Origin: Gari tellinella
Taxonomy: Eukaryota > Mollusca > Bivalvia > Cardiida > Psammobiidae
Direction of reading: 5' to 3'
Length of the DNA stretch: 64,000 nucleotides
Assembly: GCA_922989275.2 (NCBI GenBank)
Contig: OV277861.1
Location: 27,868,479-27,932,478, forward strand
The notes under the pieces were generated by a model. The model searched no databases and had not been told where the DNA came from. It saw nothing but the letters and a program-made list of their open reading frames with translations. The translations under genes and the position numbers were made by a program. This document shows positions 1 to 10,716 of this stretch, one piece after another; position 1 is the stretch's first letter; every line of letters starts with the position of its first letter.

Positions 1-69
1 TTTCTACCTCCACCAAAAGAAGAACAAAACCAGGTAATGAAGTCAAACCTTGATAACTCTAGCTTGTTT

Positions 70-300
70 AGCCTGTTACCCCATAAATGTACATTTTTAC
101 GCCTTTAACTTATATTTCCACTGAAGAAATAGTTCCATTTTAAACAGAAAAGAACTTTTCCAATATCCTAGCTGACGGTAGTTCAAAGCAGGCTGAAAGT
201 AAAGCAGAATGTGCCTTAAGGCACATTCTGCTTTACTTTCAACCTGCTTTAAGTGGTCACCTGTCTTCAAAATTAAAAATATGCTATGGGGTAATGGATT
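70..300. mobile_element. MITE family 1 (CCATTACCCCATA termini, 70-bp palindromic core)
   Basis: The left end has TGTTACCCCATA and the right end TATGGGGTAATGG, in inverted orientation. The core at 186-253 is a long palindrome built on AGCAGGxTGAAAGTAAAGCA and its complement, with loop centre CCTTAAGG. Further copies recur throughout the window; the best preserved is at 7662-7909. No coding capacity. This copy lies upstream of the visible AIFM1 exons, presumably in an intron. Confidence 0.7.
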
Positions 301-330
301 GCCTAAATAAGCCATATTTCTAAAGTTTTT

Positions 331-1384
331 ATTAGCTCAACTGGCATGTAGTGCCAAGGTGAGCTATTTAGATTGTGCTGTGTCCATCGTTAATCCGTCG
401 TTCGTCATTCGTCGTCAACAATTCCTTCAAACGACTTCTCCTCCTAAACTACTGGATGGATTTTCACCAAACATGGCAGGAATGATCCTTGTATGGTCCT
501 CTTTCAAAGTTGTTCAAACATTTCCGGTCCATTGCATATCTAGGTCACAGGAGCTAAAAATAGATTTTTCCAATGAAAACTTAAAAAATCTTCTTGTCTG
601 AACCCACAGTACCTTGATCTTAGATTTTTGGCACAAAGCATCGTCTTCAGGTCCTCTATCAAGATTGTTCAAATTATGTCCCTTGGGTAAAAAATGACCC
701 CGCCCCGGGGTAGTTATTTTACATAGAGTTATAGTGAAATCGTCAAACATCTTTATCTCTGAAACTAATATGGCCAGAGCTTTGATATTTGGCATGGTGA
801 CACTTCTAGAAGCCCTTAACCAATATTGTAAATATGGTTCCAGTCTGTTGCATATCTAGGTCACAGGAGCTAAAAATAGATTATTTCAATGAAAACTTAA
901 AAAATCTTCTTGTCTGAAACCACAGTACCTTGAGCTTAGATATTTGGCACATATCATTGCTACAGGTCCTCTATCAAGATTGTTCAAATTATGGCCCTTG
1001 GGTCAAAAATTAACTGCCAAGGCCCTAGGGGTTGCAGTTTTACATACCACAGTGAAATATTCTTCTCTGAAACTATTATGGCAAGAGCTTTGATATTTAG
1101 CATTATGAAGTGACACTTTTAGATGTTCTTTACCAATATTGCTGAAATGGTTCGGGTCTGTTGCATATCTGGGTCACATTAGCTAAAAATAAAAAAATTT
1201 CAATGAAAAGTCTAAACCACCCATGTACAAAATATTTGACAGACCACTTAATTTTCCAGTTCATCAGCAAGATATTTGAAATTATGTCTCTGGGGTAAAA
1301 AATGATCCCACCTCAGGGGTCATGTGACCCTTGTGTTGGTTTTTCCAGGTGAGCGATATTTAGGCCCGCATGGGCCTCTTGTTT
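331..1384. mobile_element. Non-autonomous element with AGCTCA..GGTGAGCT start and GGGCCTCTTGT end, internal 314-bp repeats
   Basis: The left end carries TAGCTCA..TGGCATG..AAGGTGAGCT and the right end CCAGGTGAGCGA followed by GCATGGGCCTCTTGT. The body holds about three tandem units of roughly 314 bp, starting near 531, 848 and 1160, each with a GCATATCTxGGTCACA motif and GAGCTTTGATATTT. No conserved protein is encoded. A relative with the same ends lies at 4381-5961. This copy sits upstream of the AIFM1 exon at 1728, presumably intronic. Confidence 0.6.
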
Positions 1385-1428
1385 TTAAAGATGATATATA
1401 TGTACCCAGACTCTGCCTTGTAAGGTTT

Positions 1429-1650
1429 AACCCTTTACCCCATAAATTCACCTTTTTACGCCTTAAAATCATTCATCAACAGAAGAAAATAGATCCATTT
1501 TATACAGTCTTGAATATTTATCAATCATACATTTTTTCTAGCAGATGATAGCTTAAAGCAGGCTTAAAGTAAAGCAGAATGTGCCTTACGGCACATTCTG
1601 CTTTACTTTCAACCTGCTTTAAGAGAGCATGTGTCTTCAAAATTAAACAG
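1429..1650. mobile_element. MITE family 1 copy, right end truncated
   Basis: Starts AACCCTTTACCCCATAAA with TTTTTACGCC. The palindromic core lies at about 1557-1622 (AAAGTAAAGCAGAATGTGCC and its inverted partner). It ends near CTTCAAAATTAAACAG without the usual TATGGGGTAATGG, so the right terminus is missing. It lies about 78 bp upstream of an AIFM1 exon acceptor. Confidence 0.6.
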
Positions 1651-1727
1651 TTGAAGCAAGATGAAAGAAAAAAATGGTAAACCAGTCATATTGTCAGGAT
1701 CTTACTGTTTTCTGTTGTTATTTTCAG

Positions 1728-2832
1728 CTGCTTGAAGGTCTTGAGACAGAGTCGAGCCCACCTATTCCTGAGGAGTACACAGTGGGAGTTGTATTCTACA
1801 TGAGAGATGATACAGTGGTGGGAATAGTGTTGTGGAATCTAAATGCCTTCGCTGGCTCCCCAACACGTATGGACATCGCCAAACAGGTAACAAGATAAAA
1901 GACACACGCCAGACCAAGTCCTTCAGATGAGACTTTAAAAACTGAGGTCCGATATATGAGTGCTTTACGCTTGGCATCTAAAAGAACTAGAGAACTCTTT
2001 CGAGAACTCTTTCGATAATAAGGGTAGGGCTTCGTGCCTGGGTTCTCTGTATCTGCTCCCCTCTCTCTGGGGCGTCCAATTAGCCCATAGATGGCAGAAA
2101 CGGACGTTATCAAACAAAACAAGCAAGATAAAGACAAGATAATAGTCCATCAACTTATAAAGCGTTTCAGATAGGTCTGAGACTGTTCTCAATCTTTGGT
2201 TGGTCAGATTTGAGATTTTGCTCAAATCTGACCACTCAAGTGCTTGAAAACTATTTCAAACTCAGCTCAAATGCTTTATATCCTTGGACCTAGGTCATCA
2301 ATCAAAGTCTTGAGAATGCTTTCAGACTCATCTGGAACTCTGTCTACCTTGGGTGAACTTCTGGTTCGCTGCTTGTTCTCTTCTTTTTTTCATCCAGTGA
2401 TTTTCATGTTGGAAATTCATTATCAATCATCTTAACCTTATTAACTCAGTCATAAGAGATAAACAATTATCAATGCTTATCTCAATACAAGCTAATGGAT
2501 TAAAGTGTGTCAAAATGAGTCAGTATGAGGCTATTGCGCAATAAGTCAATATGAGTCAGTATGGCTTAAAATGGGTTAATTAAAGGGTTAACCATTCAGA
2601 CATACTCCATCAATCTACCTATGATTTAATATTCACTTCTCTCATGTCTTTTCAGATCATTCAAAACGGGGCCCAAGGTCATAACCTTATAGAAGTTGCA
2701 AAACTCTTTCACATCCATAGTCCAAAAGCCGTATTTAAAAAGCCATCAAAAGAATCAAAGGACGACGCAAATCCTGCCGAGCCTGCAAAGGACAAAGAAG
2801 AAAAGAGTGATAGTGATAAAAACATGATTTAA
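1728..2832 (+). CDS. AIFM1: AIFM1 (apoptosis-inducing factor 1, mitochondrial), last two coding exons
   Basis: Partial gene; the 5' exons lie upstream of the window. Exon 1728-1886 follows a pyrimidine-rich TTTTCAG acceptor, is 53 codons in phase 0 and ends CAG|GTAACA. Exon 2656-2832 follows CTTTTCAG and ends in TAA. The first exon encodes GVVFYMRDD, VVGIVLWN and MDIAKQ; the second continues II..G, then NLIEVAKLFHIH. This is the signature of the AIF C-terminal (dimerisation) domain, which follows the FAD/NADH oxidoreductase domains in AIFM1. AIFM1 is a flavoprotein of the mitochondrial intermembrane space that supports respiratory-complex biogenesis and goes to the nucleus in caspase-independent cell death. 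After the conserved KLFHIH end there is an extra tail of about 32 residues rich in Lys, Asp, Glu and Ser, ending KNMI. The intron (1887-2655) looks ordinary. Identification rests on recognised family motifs; the tail is read directly from the sequence. Confidence 0.9.
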
Positions 2833-2845
2833 AAATGGCTAATTC

Positions 2846-3036
2846 AGGGCTCCAGATAAGAGGGAGTAAACTGCACAAATCCAACATTTTATCACTTATG
2901 TTAGCATCAAATCCTATGGTGTTACTACTCATTAGAATCATCTCTAAGAGACAATTCTAATGAGTAGTGACACCATAGGGATTAAAGCAGAAATAAAGGT
3001 TTTAATTTTTGAAATATCCCCCTTATCTGGAGCTCT
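2846..3036. mobile_element. MITE with GGGCTCCAGATAA-type terminal inverted repeats in the AIFM1 3'UTR
   Basis: The left end AGGGCTCCAGATAAGAGGG is matched by an inverted right end CCCTTATCTGGAGCTCT. The middle is a hairpin with CTACTCATTAGAAT against ATTCTAATGAGTAG. The element starts 14 nt after the AIFM1 stop codon and carries an AATAAA (2992-2997) that could serve as the poly(A) signal. A second, longer copy lies at 3602-3809. It has no coding capacity. Confidence 0.75.
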
Positions 3037-4170
3037 TTAATTGTTTTATTGATTATCCATGGTTTAAAACTTTACGCCACAACCTGTTTCTAGTTTTGAA
3101 GACAGGTTGAAAGTAAAGCTGAATGCCCCTTACTTTCAATCCGCCTAAATGGCAGTATTCACCCTTACCTACATGCCCGAAGCCGACTGTACGTGGTTTG
3201 GATTCGAGCAAGTTGTATTTGCCTCTGAATTTGGCATATTACTGTGAAAAAATACTTTTTGTCATTTTCGGATCAAGTGGTCTGAAAATAATAAGGCAAA
3301 GATTGAAATGGTCACCTGTCTTCAAAACTAGAAACATGCTATTAGGTAATGAGTTAAACTAACGAGGAAGACTGTATTGAATGAAATTTATTATTACAAA
3401 AATCATGGACACATTGTAAAGATAGATGGCGCTTAACCCTTCCTCAGCCTTACCAACGAAACAATGGTTATTTGCAAATATTTTTGATTTTCGATCAGAT
3501 ACTGTATAATGCTGTGTCTGATCAGGATCCAAACTGCATGACGTCTATAACGATATTACTTTACTCAACTTACCTAAAATTCAAATTTGAAAAAGAAAAG
3601 CAGGGCTCCAGATAAAAGGGTGGGGGGGTTATTTTTAAAAACTTAAATCTTTATTTCTGCATTAAACCCTATCGTCTCTTCGAGGTGATTCTAATGAATA
3701 GTATCTTCGAGTCAATTCTAATGAGTAGTATCACTATAGGATTTGGTGCTAAATTGAGAGAAAAAATGTTGGATATGTTCAGTTTACGATCTCTTATCTG
3801 GAGCCCAGGAAAACATCACTTCAAGCAGATGCTGTTATGGCAGTGAAGGGGTTAACTCCTGGAAATAGCATGTCCGCTGTCATAGCACTTTCTATCTATC
3901 ATTTAATAGAGGTCCTAGGGTAATCAGATTTAAATTATTAATTGAACTGTTAAAGGGTAAAGTTAGTTCAATAAAAAACCATAATGACAAGTGGCAAACA
4001 GTTTGAATCCAGATCAGACGTGTTACACAGGGTCTGAACAGGATACAAGATGTTTGCAAATGTAAGCCAAGTCGTGGTCAGTATTAGTTTTCACTCCCAA
4101 TAACAAGTCCCTCCGAACAACACACACAATCTTTGTAACCCATTGGGTTTGTTATAGAGAGGGAGCATTG
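3037..4170. other. Intergenic DNA with repeat fragments; no gene seen
   Basis: Contains partial MITE family 1 pieces (3057-3150 and 3305-3360), the MITE at 3602-3809 and two decayed palindromes of the CAAACAGTTTGGATCC type near 3470-3537 and 3992-4062. No ORF with a recognisable domain was found on either strand. Confidence 0.6.
3602..3809. mobile_element. MITE, second copy of the GGGCTCCAGATAA family
   Basis: Same termini as the element at 2846-3036 (AGGGCTCCAGATAA at the left, TTATCTGGAGCCC at the right) and the same internal motif TTCTAATGAGTAGTA, here repeated twice in tandem with CTTCGAGT spacers. No ORF. Confidence 0.7.
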
Positions 4171-4374
4171 CAGTACAGACAAACTTCCATATCTCAAACT
4201 CGGTTAAGTCGAATATAGATCTACCCGTAATTCAAAGTTAAAACATGGCTAAGCCACGTTTTAACTTTCAAATATGGGTATGTTCGACTAAACTGAGTAT
4301 GAAATAATGCAGTTAATGTGTCAAACTATCAGATAGTTTCAGTTAAGCAAGTTCAAGATATCAAATTTTGACTG
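4171..4374. mobile_element. MITE family 4 (TCGATATCTCGAACTCGG-type TIRs)
   Basis: Left end about CAAACTTCCATATCTCAAAC, right end about GTTCAAGATATCAAATTTTG then ACTGT, imperfectly inverted. The centre is a second palindrome with AACATGGCTAAGCCACGTTT. Better copies are at 6135-6320, 47436-47624 and 57381-57569. No ORF. Confidence 0.65.
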
Positions 4375-4380
4375 TGTTTT

Positions 4381-5961
4381 TAGCTCACCTGAGCCGAAGG
4401 CTCAAGGTGAGCTATTGTGACCGCTCATTGTCCGTAGTACGTCTGTCCGTTCACTTTTACTTCAAACGACATCTCCTCTGAACCCGGGGATTGTAGGGCG
4501 GATTCAAACTGCTCATGATGTTCCTTGGATGCTTCTCTACAGAAGTTGTCTAAATGAAAGAGAAAAAGCAAAAACTCTGCTTGAAAAAGCAAAAAAGCAA
4601 AAATTTTTAAAAAATCTTCTTGCTAAAAACTACTAGGCCCTAAGCTTTGATATTTTTACAGTAGAATCTCCTGGTCAATCCCTCTATAGTTTGTTAAAAT
4701 GAAATCCCTAGGGTCACACTTGACGCCACCCTGCGCAGTTTAAGTGCTGCTCTAGGCAGGTTTTACAGTATTTTTGATGAAGCAAAAGCAGAACTGTATT
4801 TTACCTGAGTTACTCTTAATATACTAAGGGCAAATAGCCAATATTTGCAAACATTTTGGATCCAGATCAGATGCAACATAATGCTGCATCTAATTTGGAT
4901 CCAAACTATTGGTACTCATTTACCAACTGAACATGTTCTAAATTCTTTTTTTGTCACTTTTCGCATACAGTAGGTTTTAAGCAGATATCATTTCAGTCTT
5001 TTAAGGGTAAGCCTTCAGAGCAGTTGCTAATTCTACTATACTACCCAGTATTTGACCTCAGCCACTGAACTGATGGTCTTAGCTGAACATGTTGTCTGCT
5101 AAAGTTTATAAATGGTTTAGTCTGCTTCATACTTAGAGAAACAGGGTCTGGAAGTGATCCACTGACAGTTATGTAATTATGTCTTTTGCCATATTTATAC
5201 ATATGTTTAATATTCAAAATATGTATAGCAGACAGCAATTCAGCATAATAAGAGTTAGACCCTAGCCAAATTTCCTACTGGCAGAGTTACATAACTGAAC
5301 TCAGGTCAGCTGGTCAGCTGATGAGGTTGCATATGGTGGTGTCTGCTATATATTTATGCCCTGCAGTTGGGGGCATATTGTTTTTGTCTGTCTGCTTTTT
5401 TGTCTGTTTGTCCATTTGTTTGTCTGTCAGTCCACAACTTTAATCTCAGCCATAACTTTGTTAAAGTTAGAAACTTTATAACTTGGGTCATGTCGTACAA
5501 AGGTCAATGTCAATTTTGAGATATTTCCCAGTGTCATATTTTCTTGTCTTTGAGATAACTCCAGTTCTACTGATGTTAACCCATTACCCCATACATATGC
5601 CTTTTTACGCCTTTAATTTATTCCTCCTCTAAAGAAAATAATTCCACTTTATATAGTCATAAACATGTAAGATATAAGAAATAGTATCTATATCTTAGTA
5701 GATGATAACTTAAAGCAGGTTGAAAGTAAAGCAGAGTGCGCAATAAATAATCATATGGAAATACATGTAGCTTGATAAGAAGAAGTGTCATGGATAAGGG
5801 CCATAACTCTGCCAACAATATTTTTTTAAGTTATTCCAATTTGTCATGTTTTTTTTGTCTGGAAGATAATTCCATTTACAGCTATATTAAAATGTTGTCT
5901 TGCCTATTAAGCTAAGGCACAATGACCTCAGGTGAGCGAATTAAGGGCCATGGCCCTCTTG
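4381..5961. mobile_element. Non-autonomous element with AGCTCACCTGAGCC start and GGCCCTCTTGT end, nested insertions
   Basis: Begins TTTAGCTCACCTGAGCCGAAG followed by GGTGAGCTATTGTGACC and ends CAGGTGAGCGAATTAAGGGC then ATGGCCCTCTTGT, the same ends as 331-1384. Inside are a decayed CAAACATTTTGGATCC palindrome (about 4848-4912) and a truncated MITE family 1 copy (about 5577-5745). No conserved protein. Confidence 0.55.
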
Positions 5962-6134
5962 TATATTCTTACTGGATGTTGTTTCATAGTGTCTGTTTCT
6001 TTTTATTTATATATGTAAATAAAAGATGATTGCAGAAGATGTGTTAAGAAATATTCTTGACAGAATACTGAATGGCTTTTGTTTGTTTTTATGTTGGATA
6101 GCTTATGTGATACAGTTGTTCTATGTTGTGTAGA

Positions 6135-6320
6135 TATAGTCTAACTTCGATATCTCGAAGTCGGTTTTGTCGACAAACCCATATTTCAAAGTTAAAACGT
6201 GGCTAAGCCACGTTTTAACTTTGAAATATGGGTTAGTTCGACTTAACTGAGCATGAAATAATGAAGTTCATATGTAGAACAGTTAAACGAGTTCGAGATA
6301 TCGAAGTAAGTTCGACTGTA
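6135..6320. mobile_element. MITE family 4 copy, well preserved
   Basis: Left TIR TCTAACTTCGATATCTCGAA and right TIR TTCGAGATATCGAAGTAAG are inverted. The internal palindrome AAAACGTGGCTAAGCCACG spans the centre. About 186 bp, non-coding. Confidence 0.75.
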
Positions 6321-6416
6321 ATATGCTAGGAACCAAGCCAATAATCTCCGACATTTCCAACAATGTTCACTCATATCAGCATTCCTATTACAAACATAAT
6401 TTGAAGTCATTATAAT

Positions 6417-6647
6417 CCCTTTACCCCATAGCCTGTTTCTAGTATTGAAGATAGATGATCACTTAAAGCAAATTGAAAGAAAAGCAGAATGCACCATTAG
6501 GCACATTCTGCTTTTCTTTCAGCCTGTTTTAAGCTATTATCTGCTAGAATATAGAAAATATTTCTTATGATTCCTATTTGTAACAGTAAAAATTGGAACT
6601 ATTTTCTTCAGTGGATGAATAAATTGCGTAAAAAGGTGTATTTATGG
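6417..6647. mobile_element. MITE family 1 copy interrupted by a SINE
   Basis: Starts CCCTTTACCCCATAGCCTG, has the palindromic core around 6467-6535 and reads into TTTATGGGG, where the right TIR is cut by the SINE beginning at about 6650. The same MITE-SINE junction recurs near 34530, marking shared ancestry of the two flanks. Confidence 0.65.
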
Positions 6648-6649
6648 GG

Positions 6650-6885
6650 GTGGCCTAGTGCATGGTTATGGTCACTGTAACTGACAATCACTAAGCCTTC
6701 TCACCGCTGTGGGTTCGAATCCTGTAGGGAAGCCTTTCAGCTGGCTTGTGGAACTTAGGTGGTTATACCCTGTTGCCTATTTGTGCCTGAAGTGTTTAAA
6801 GGGCTTCCGAGGGATTCCTCCACCTGCAATTAGCAGGACACCACAACATGACTGAAAAACTGTTTAAGCTAAGTAAAATAAAAAA
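6650..6885 (+). mobile_element. tRNA-derived SINE
   Basis: The head carries a box A-like TGGCCTAGTG and a box B GGGTTCGAATCC, the split RNA polymerase III promoter of tRNA-derived SINEs. A body of about 150 bp follows (CTTCCGAGGGATTCCTCCAC, TTAGCAGGACACCACAACAT) with an A-rich tail AGTAAAATAAAAAA. Compared with the copy at 34531-34786 it lacks about 17 bp just after box B. Non-coding; it would depend on a partner LINE to move. Confidence 0.75.
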
Positions 6886-7147
6886 TTTGGTTACACCGCT
6901 TATAATGGAACTTTTTTCTTCAGTGAAGGAATGAATTAGATGCCTTAAAAGTGATCATCTATGGAGAAAAGGGTAAACTCTCTCTCCCCTCAGCCTGTTT
7001 TCAGTGTTTAGATAGATGGCTCCTTATAACAGTCTGAGTGAAAGAAGAATTCTCCTCGTCGTGTCAGAGATTTGTGCTTTACCTTCAATAATATGTTGGA
7101 ATACAGGAAATGTTCCTATGACACTCTACATCTAGACACTAGTAACT

Positions 7148-7402
7148 TAACCCATTACCACATAGCCTGTTTCTATTTTTGAAAACAGTTGACCACTTAA
7201 AAAGCAGGTTGAAAGTAAAGCAGAATGCGCCATAAGGCGCATCCTGCTTTACTTTCAGCCTGCTTTAAGCTATTATCTGATAGAATATAGAAAATATTTC
7301 TTATGATTCCTATTTGTAACAGTATAAATTGGAACTAGTTTCTTCAGTAGAGGAATAAGTTAAAGGGTAAAAAGATGTATTTATGTGGTAATGAGCAGGT
7401 TG
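7148..7402. mobile_element. MITE family 1 copy
   Basis: Left end TTAACCCATTACCACATAG, palindromic core at about 7196-7270 around GCGCCATAAGGCGC, right end TTTATGTGGTAATGAGC. Both termini carry the same compensating C-to-A/G-to-T change in the CCCCATA motif, so pairing of the ends is retained. Confidence 0.7.
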
Positions 7403-7661
7403 ACTGTCAGCATTCCAATAATTTTTACTCATCACACCTGAAACTTTAAATGAACAATCCCGGTTGCCAATAAAGTCTGGTCCATTTTTAGACTATTAGA
7501 GTTGATTTTTACGATGTCCTTCACAATGGCAAACATTGCATACCTTAATCAGAGGAGCCCTCTGATCTGGGTCTGCAAAGTTAGTATAGGTACATGATTT
7601 GTGAACAACTAAAATAATACTGATGTGACTTAATTAAAACATCAGATATCACCTCTCCTAA

Positions 7662-7909
7662 TTAACCCATAACCCCATAGCATGTTTCTAGTTTTGAAAA
7701 CAGGTGACCACTTAAAGCAAGTTGAAAGTAAAGTAGAATGTGCCTTAAGGCACATTCTGCTTTACTATCAGCCTGCTTAAAGCTAACATTTGCTAAATAT
7801 AGAAAATATTTTAGCAAACATATTAATAACTGTATATATTGCAAATATTTTCTTCAATGGAGAAATAGATTAAAGGCGTAAAAAGGCGGCTTTATGGGGT
7901 AATGGGTTA
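7662..7909. mobile_element. MITE family 1, best preserved copy
   Basis: Perfect 17-bp terminal inverted repeats TAACCCATAACCCCATA (left, one change) and TATGGGGTAATGGGTTA (right) bound a unit of about 247 bp. The core palindrome at 7710-7785 centres on GCCTTAAGGC. Next to the right end lies AAAGGCGTAAAAAGGCG, a family hallmark. Non-coding. Confidence 0.75.
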
Positions 7910-8057
7910 ATCCAAACATCAGAAATTAATCATAATTACTTAAAACAATGATATATGTATGAAACAGTTTTGAGCTAGGTCAGCCACGTAGTATAATGGA
8001 GAAGACATTATTCTTTCCCAATAAACGTGTTACGCTTAAATTATTATTTCTAATGCA

Positions 8058-8126
8058 AACAGTTTGGAGCCAGATGAGATGCCGGGTAACCCTGTGCTGA
8101 TCAGGCTCCAAACTGTTTGCCACTCA
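8058..8126. repeat. Palindromic repeat, family 2 (CAAACAGTTTGGA arms)
   Basis: Arms GCAAACAGTTTGGAGCCAGA and GGCTCCAAACTGTTTGC face each other around a GC-rich centre. A paralogous copy is at 35600-35668. The same arms recur at 13824, 14742, 24985, 33266, 44298 and 60113 with differing centres. Confidence 0.7.
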
Positions 8127-8325
8127 GATTAAAATTGATAGTTTGAAATTTCAAACTATAGACATTTTCTGTATTGTAGTGCATTGCGTTTGTGTTTAAA
8201 AGGGAAAGAATAATGTCTTGTGCACTGTAACTCAGGGACTGATCAGGCTTCAAACTGTTTGCCTCTCAGAATAAAGCAAAGCAACCAATATTGTCAAAGC
8301 AGTCATTTTCTACATGTTAGTGATT

Positions 8326-8472
8326 TGTGTTGAACATTTCATAAAACTTTGTACAACTTTAAAATACATTTTTTCTGCTTTCACTATCTGATCCTGTCTT
8401 GTGGCATCTTTTTTTAAATTGTCTGTTCAATTACAAAGAGATGCCACAAGACGGGATTAGATAGTGAAATAA
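8326..8472. repeat. Hairpin-forming MITE fragment (ATCCTGTCTTGTGGCATC arms)
   Basis: CACTATCTGATCCTGTCTTG continuing TGGCATCT is inverted at 8440-8470 as AGATGCCACAAGACGGGATT continuing AGATAGTG. The flank TTTCATAAAACTTTGTACAA matches, in inverted orientation, the end of the element at 30165-30402, so the two are related. Confidence 0.6.
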
Positions 8473-8797
8473 ATAATCTGACTTACCACAACATGTCTAC
8501 AAAGTTTATTGCAACCTGCCCCTGTTGAATAGGAAGAATTGTCTCTGTGAATGCTTACAAAATCGTGCAGAACCCCTCTAGTACAACAACTGGAAAAGAT
8601 AAAATGATAAGAGACAGTTGACAGCTTAAAATGAAAATAAATGATTTACTTTCATATTGCTTTAAGCAGTCACATGTCTTAACCAATTCACGCCCAGTGG
8701 ATTCTTCCATGTTTATATTTTGGATTGGTCCATTTATCAAAGGGATGCCTGGTCAAAATTTTCATTTTCTTTTTGTTTTATATTGAAATTCCTATCA

Positions 8798-8837
8798 GCA
8801 AACAGTGTAGACTCTGATCAGAGTCTACACTGTTTGC
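8798..8837. repeat. Perfect 40-bp palindrome, family 3
   Basis: Two perfect 20-bp arms, GCAAACAGTGTAGACTCTGA and its exact complement, meet without a spacer. The same palindrome with the same flanks recurs at 50394-50433, 50894-50933 and 60344-60383 within duplicated copies of this flank. Confidence 0.85.
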
Positions 8838-9225
8838 CAATGTCACATATATGGGATCGTGGGCACAAATGGGTAAAAAACCAAACACATAATAAAATTA
8901 AGTGGTCATGATAGTGGGGTTGTTCTGTACAATAAAAACTGTGCTATCACCACTAGTGCGTGAAAGTATTTAAGTAAGATCAAAGCAAGAATGAATGTAA
9001 ACCAGAAAGAACTTTCTGCTCAACTTCTATCCTGCCCTAAGCTATATTTGGTTTTTGGCACTTAAAAAGAGAAAACCATTGAGCAAATGTAAGCTTTTGT
9101 TGATTTACATGTTTCTGTAAGTTGATAAAATGTTGTATGTTACTTTAGGCCTGTTTAAACGATGCTGTTTCCTGTGGTGCTGGTTATTGGATGAATATTG
9201 ATTTATTACAACTTTTAACAGATAC

Positions 9226-9395
9226 AGTCGAAACTCAATACTTCGAACTCACTTAATTCGACACATAAGTCAAACATTCCTATATTTCAAAATTATATCT
9301 TAGCCACATTTTAACTATGAAATATGGATATCTTCAAACTAAAGCGAGTTCAAATTACCTATGTTTCGAATGTATTTTAGAAAATAATTCCGAGA
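9226..9395. mobile_element. MITE family 4 copy, diverged
   Basis: Left end ACAGTCGAAACTCAATACTT continuing CGAACTC, centre TTAGCCACATTTTAACTATG. The right end is poorly preserved. Paralogous copies at about 51312-51480 and 60762-60910 lie in the duplicated flanks of copies E and G. Confidence 0.55.
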
Positions 9396-9956
9396 ATATG
9401 AATATGTATTGTTTTTGGTATGTCTGCATGTTGGTTGTCATCAACTTTAGCATTGATCAAAACTATGACTTGTGATAGAGACTTTGAGCTCATTCCAAAT
9501 TGAATTCTGTCAAACAAAGGTCAAGGTAAAATAGACTGAATTCAATCGAGACTTTATACCTTGAACTCAGTAAAACTTTGATCATGTGAGACAATCGCCA
9601 AGGTCATTTAGAGGTCATTGGTCACCTCAATGGAGTAAATACATGTTTATTCCTTAGTACAGTCATTATGCAAAGTCTCCCTTTTGAAATATTAAATCTT
9701 GGGTTAAATAGAAACAAGGAAGAATGCAAAAAGTGTAGACCCTAATCAGAGGGTTGCTGCACTGCTTGTCGTTTTGCAATATATTGTCAAAACCAACTCT
9801 ATTTAGACAAAAGTTGACAAGACTTAATTTGGAATTGTCCATTAAACGTGTCAAGTGGTATGAGTTTATACAAGATTTACTGTATTTTGATGACTTGGAC
9901 ATGCATTATTCGAATAAGTCATGATCAGCCATTCTATGAAAATGTATGAACGGACA

Positions 9957-10122
9957 CTTAACCCTTTACTCCATAGATATGCCTTTCGTTTTCCCAATTT
10001 TAATTAATTATACAGTACTGAATATGCAACATAAGAAATTAGCAGATGGTAGCTTAAAATCAGGTTGAAAATAAAGCAGAATGCGCCTTAAGTACATTCT
10101 GCTTTCCTTTCAACCTGGTTTA
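9957..10122. mobile_element. MITE family 1 fragment in the 3' flank of copy A
   Basis: Starts TTAACCCTTTACTCCATAG and has the core ATAAAGCAGAATGCGCCTTA with an inverted partner, ending near CAACCTGGTTTAC. The orthologous pieces at 52138-52302 and 61438-61605 show that it predates the duplications. Confidence 0.6.
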
Positions 10123-10496
10123 CTAAGTGGGTCAGCATTGTCTGATTATTCCTCACCACCAGTGGCCAGCACCACAGGACATCATCATCTGCCATAAAAT
10201 AGGCTGTCAAGAAAGCAGATTGTGTATTTTTACATGTAAATTTGCTGTGAAGATATTTTATAGATTTTCTTTCATGTTCGTTTTTGATTTAACATTGAAT
10301 ATACCAGAAAAAATATTGTTGCTAGTGTGTCTGTTATTTTGCTCCATTACCTTGTAAATTATCGAGGTGAAACTAGTCTCAAACAGAGGATAGTTATAAT
10401 TATTAAAAGCAACAGGTCTTCATTACAGTGTTGAGATACTCTCTTTATACACATATAAGGGAATACACTGCAAAAACGAAAACCTATTTTCATGAT

Positions 10497-10502
10497 TTTA
10501 TT
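10497..10502 (-). terminator. Poly(A) signal AATAAA of copy A
   Basis: AATAAA on the minus strand about 215 nt past the stop codon. The same site is kept at 36208-36213 (copy C), 52672-52677 (E) and 61962-61967 (G) in homologous 3' flanks. Confidence 0.55.
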
Positions 10503-10716
10503 CCATAACTCTGAACACATCAGAAGAACACAGTATAACATTGCAGATAACAATCATTAACAACTAGACACGTATATTGTGTTAACATCCATCAATCGAA
10601 ACCACTATTACTGTCTTTGTTAAGAGCACTAAGATATCTATTACTTTTGTATTCAAATAGAGAAAACAAGTGAAGGCCTTGTAATTGGCACTAGAAATGT
10701 CCAGCAAATGAGTTGT

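Noticed and set aside
1796..2225. Minus-strand ORFs across the AIFM1 exon and intron
   Set aside because: The plus strand carries recognisable AIF C-terminal motifs with proper splice sites; the minus ORFs show no domain.
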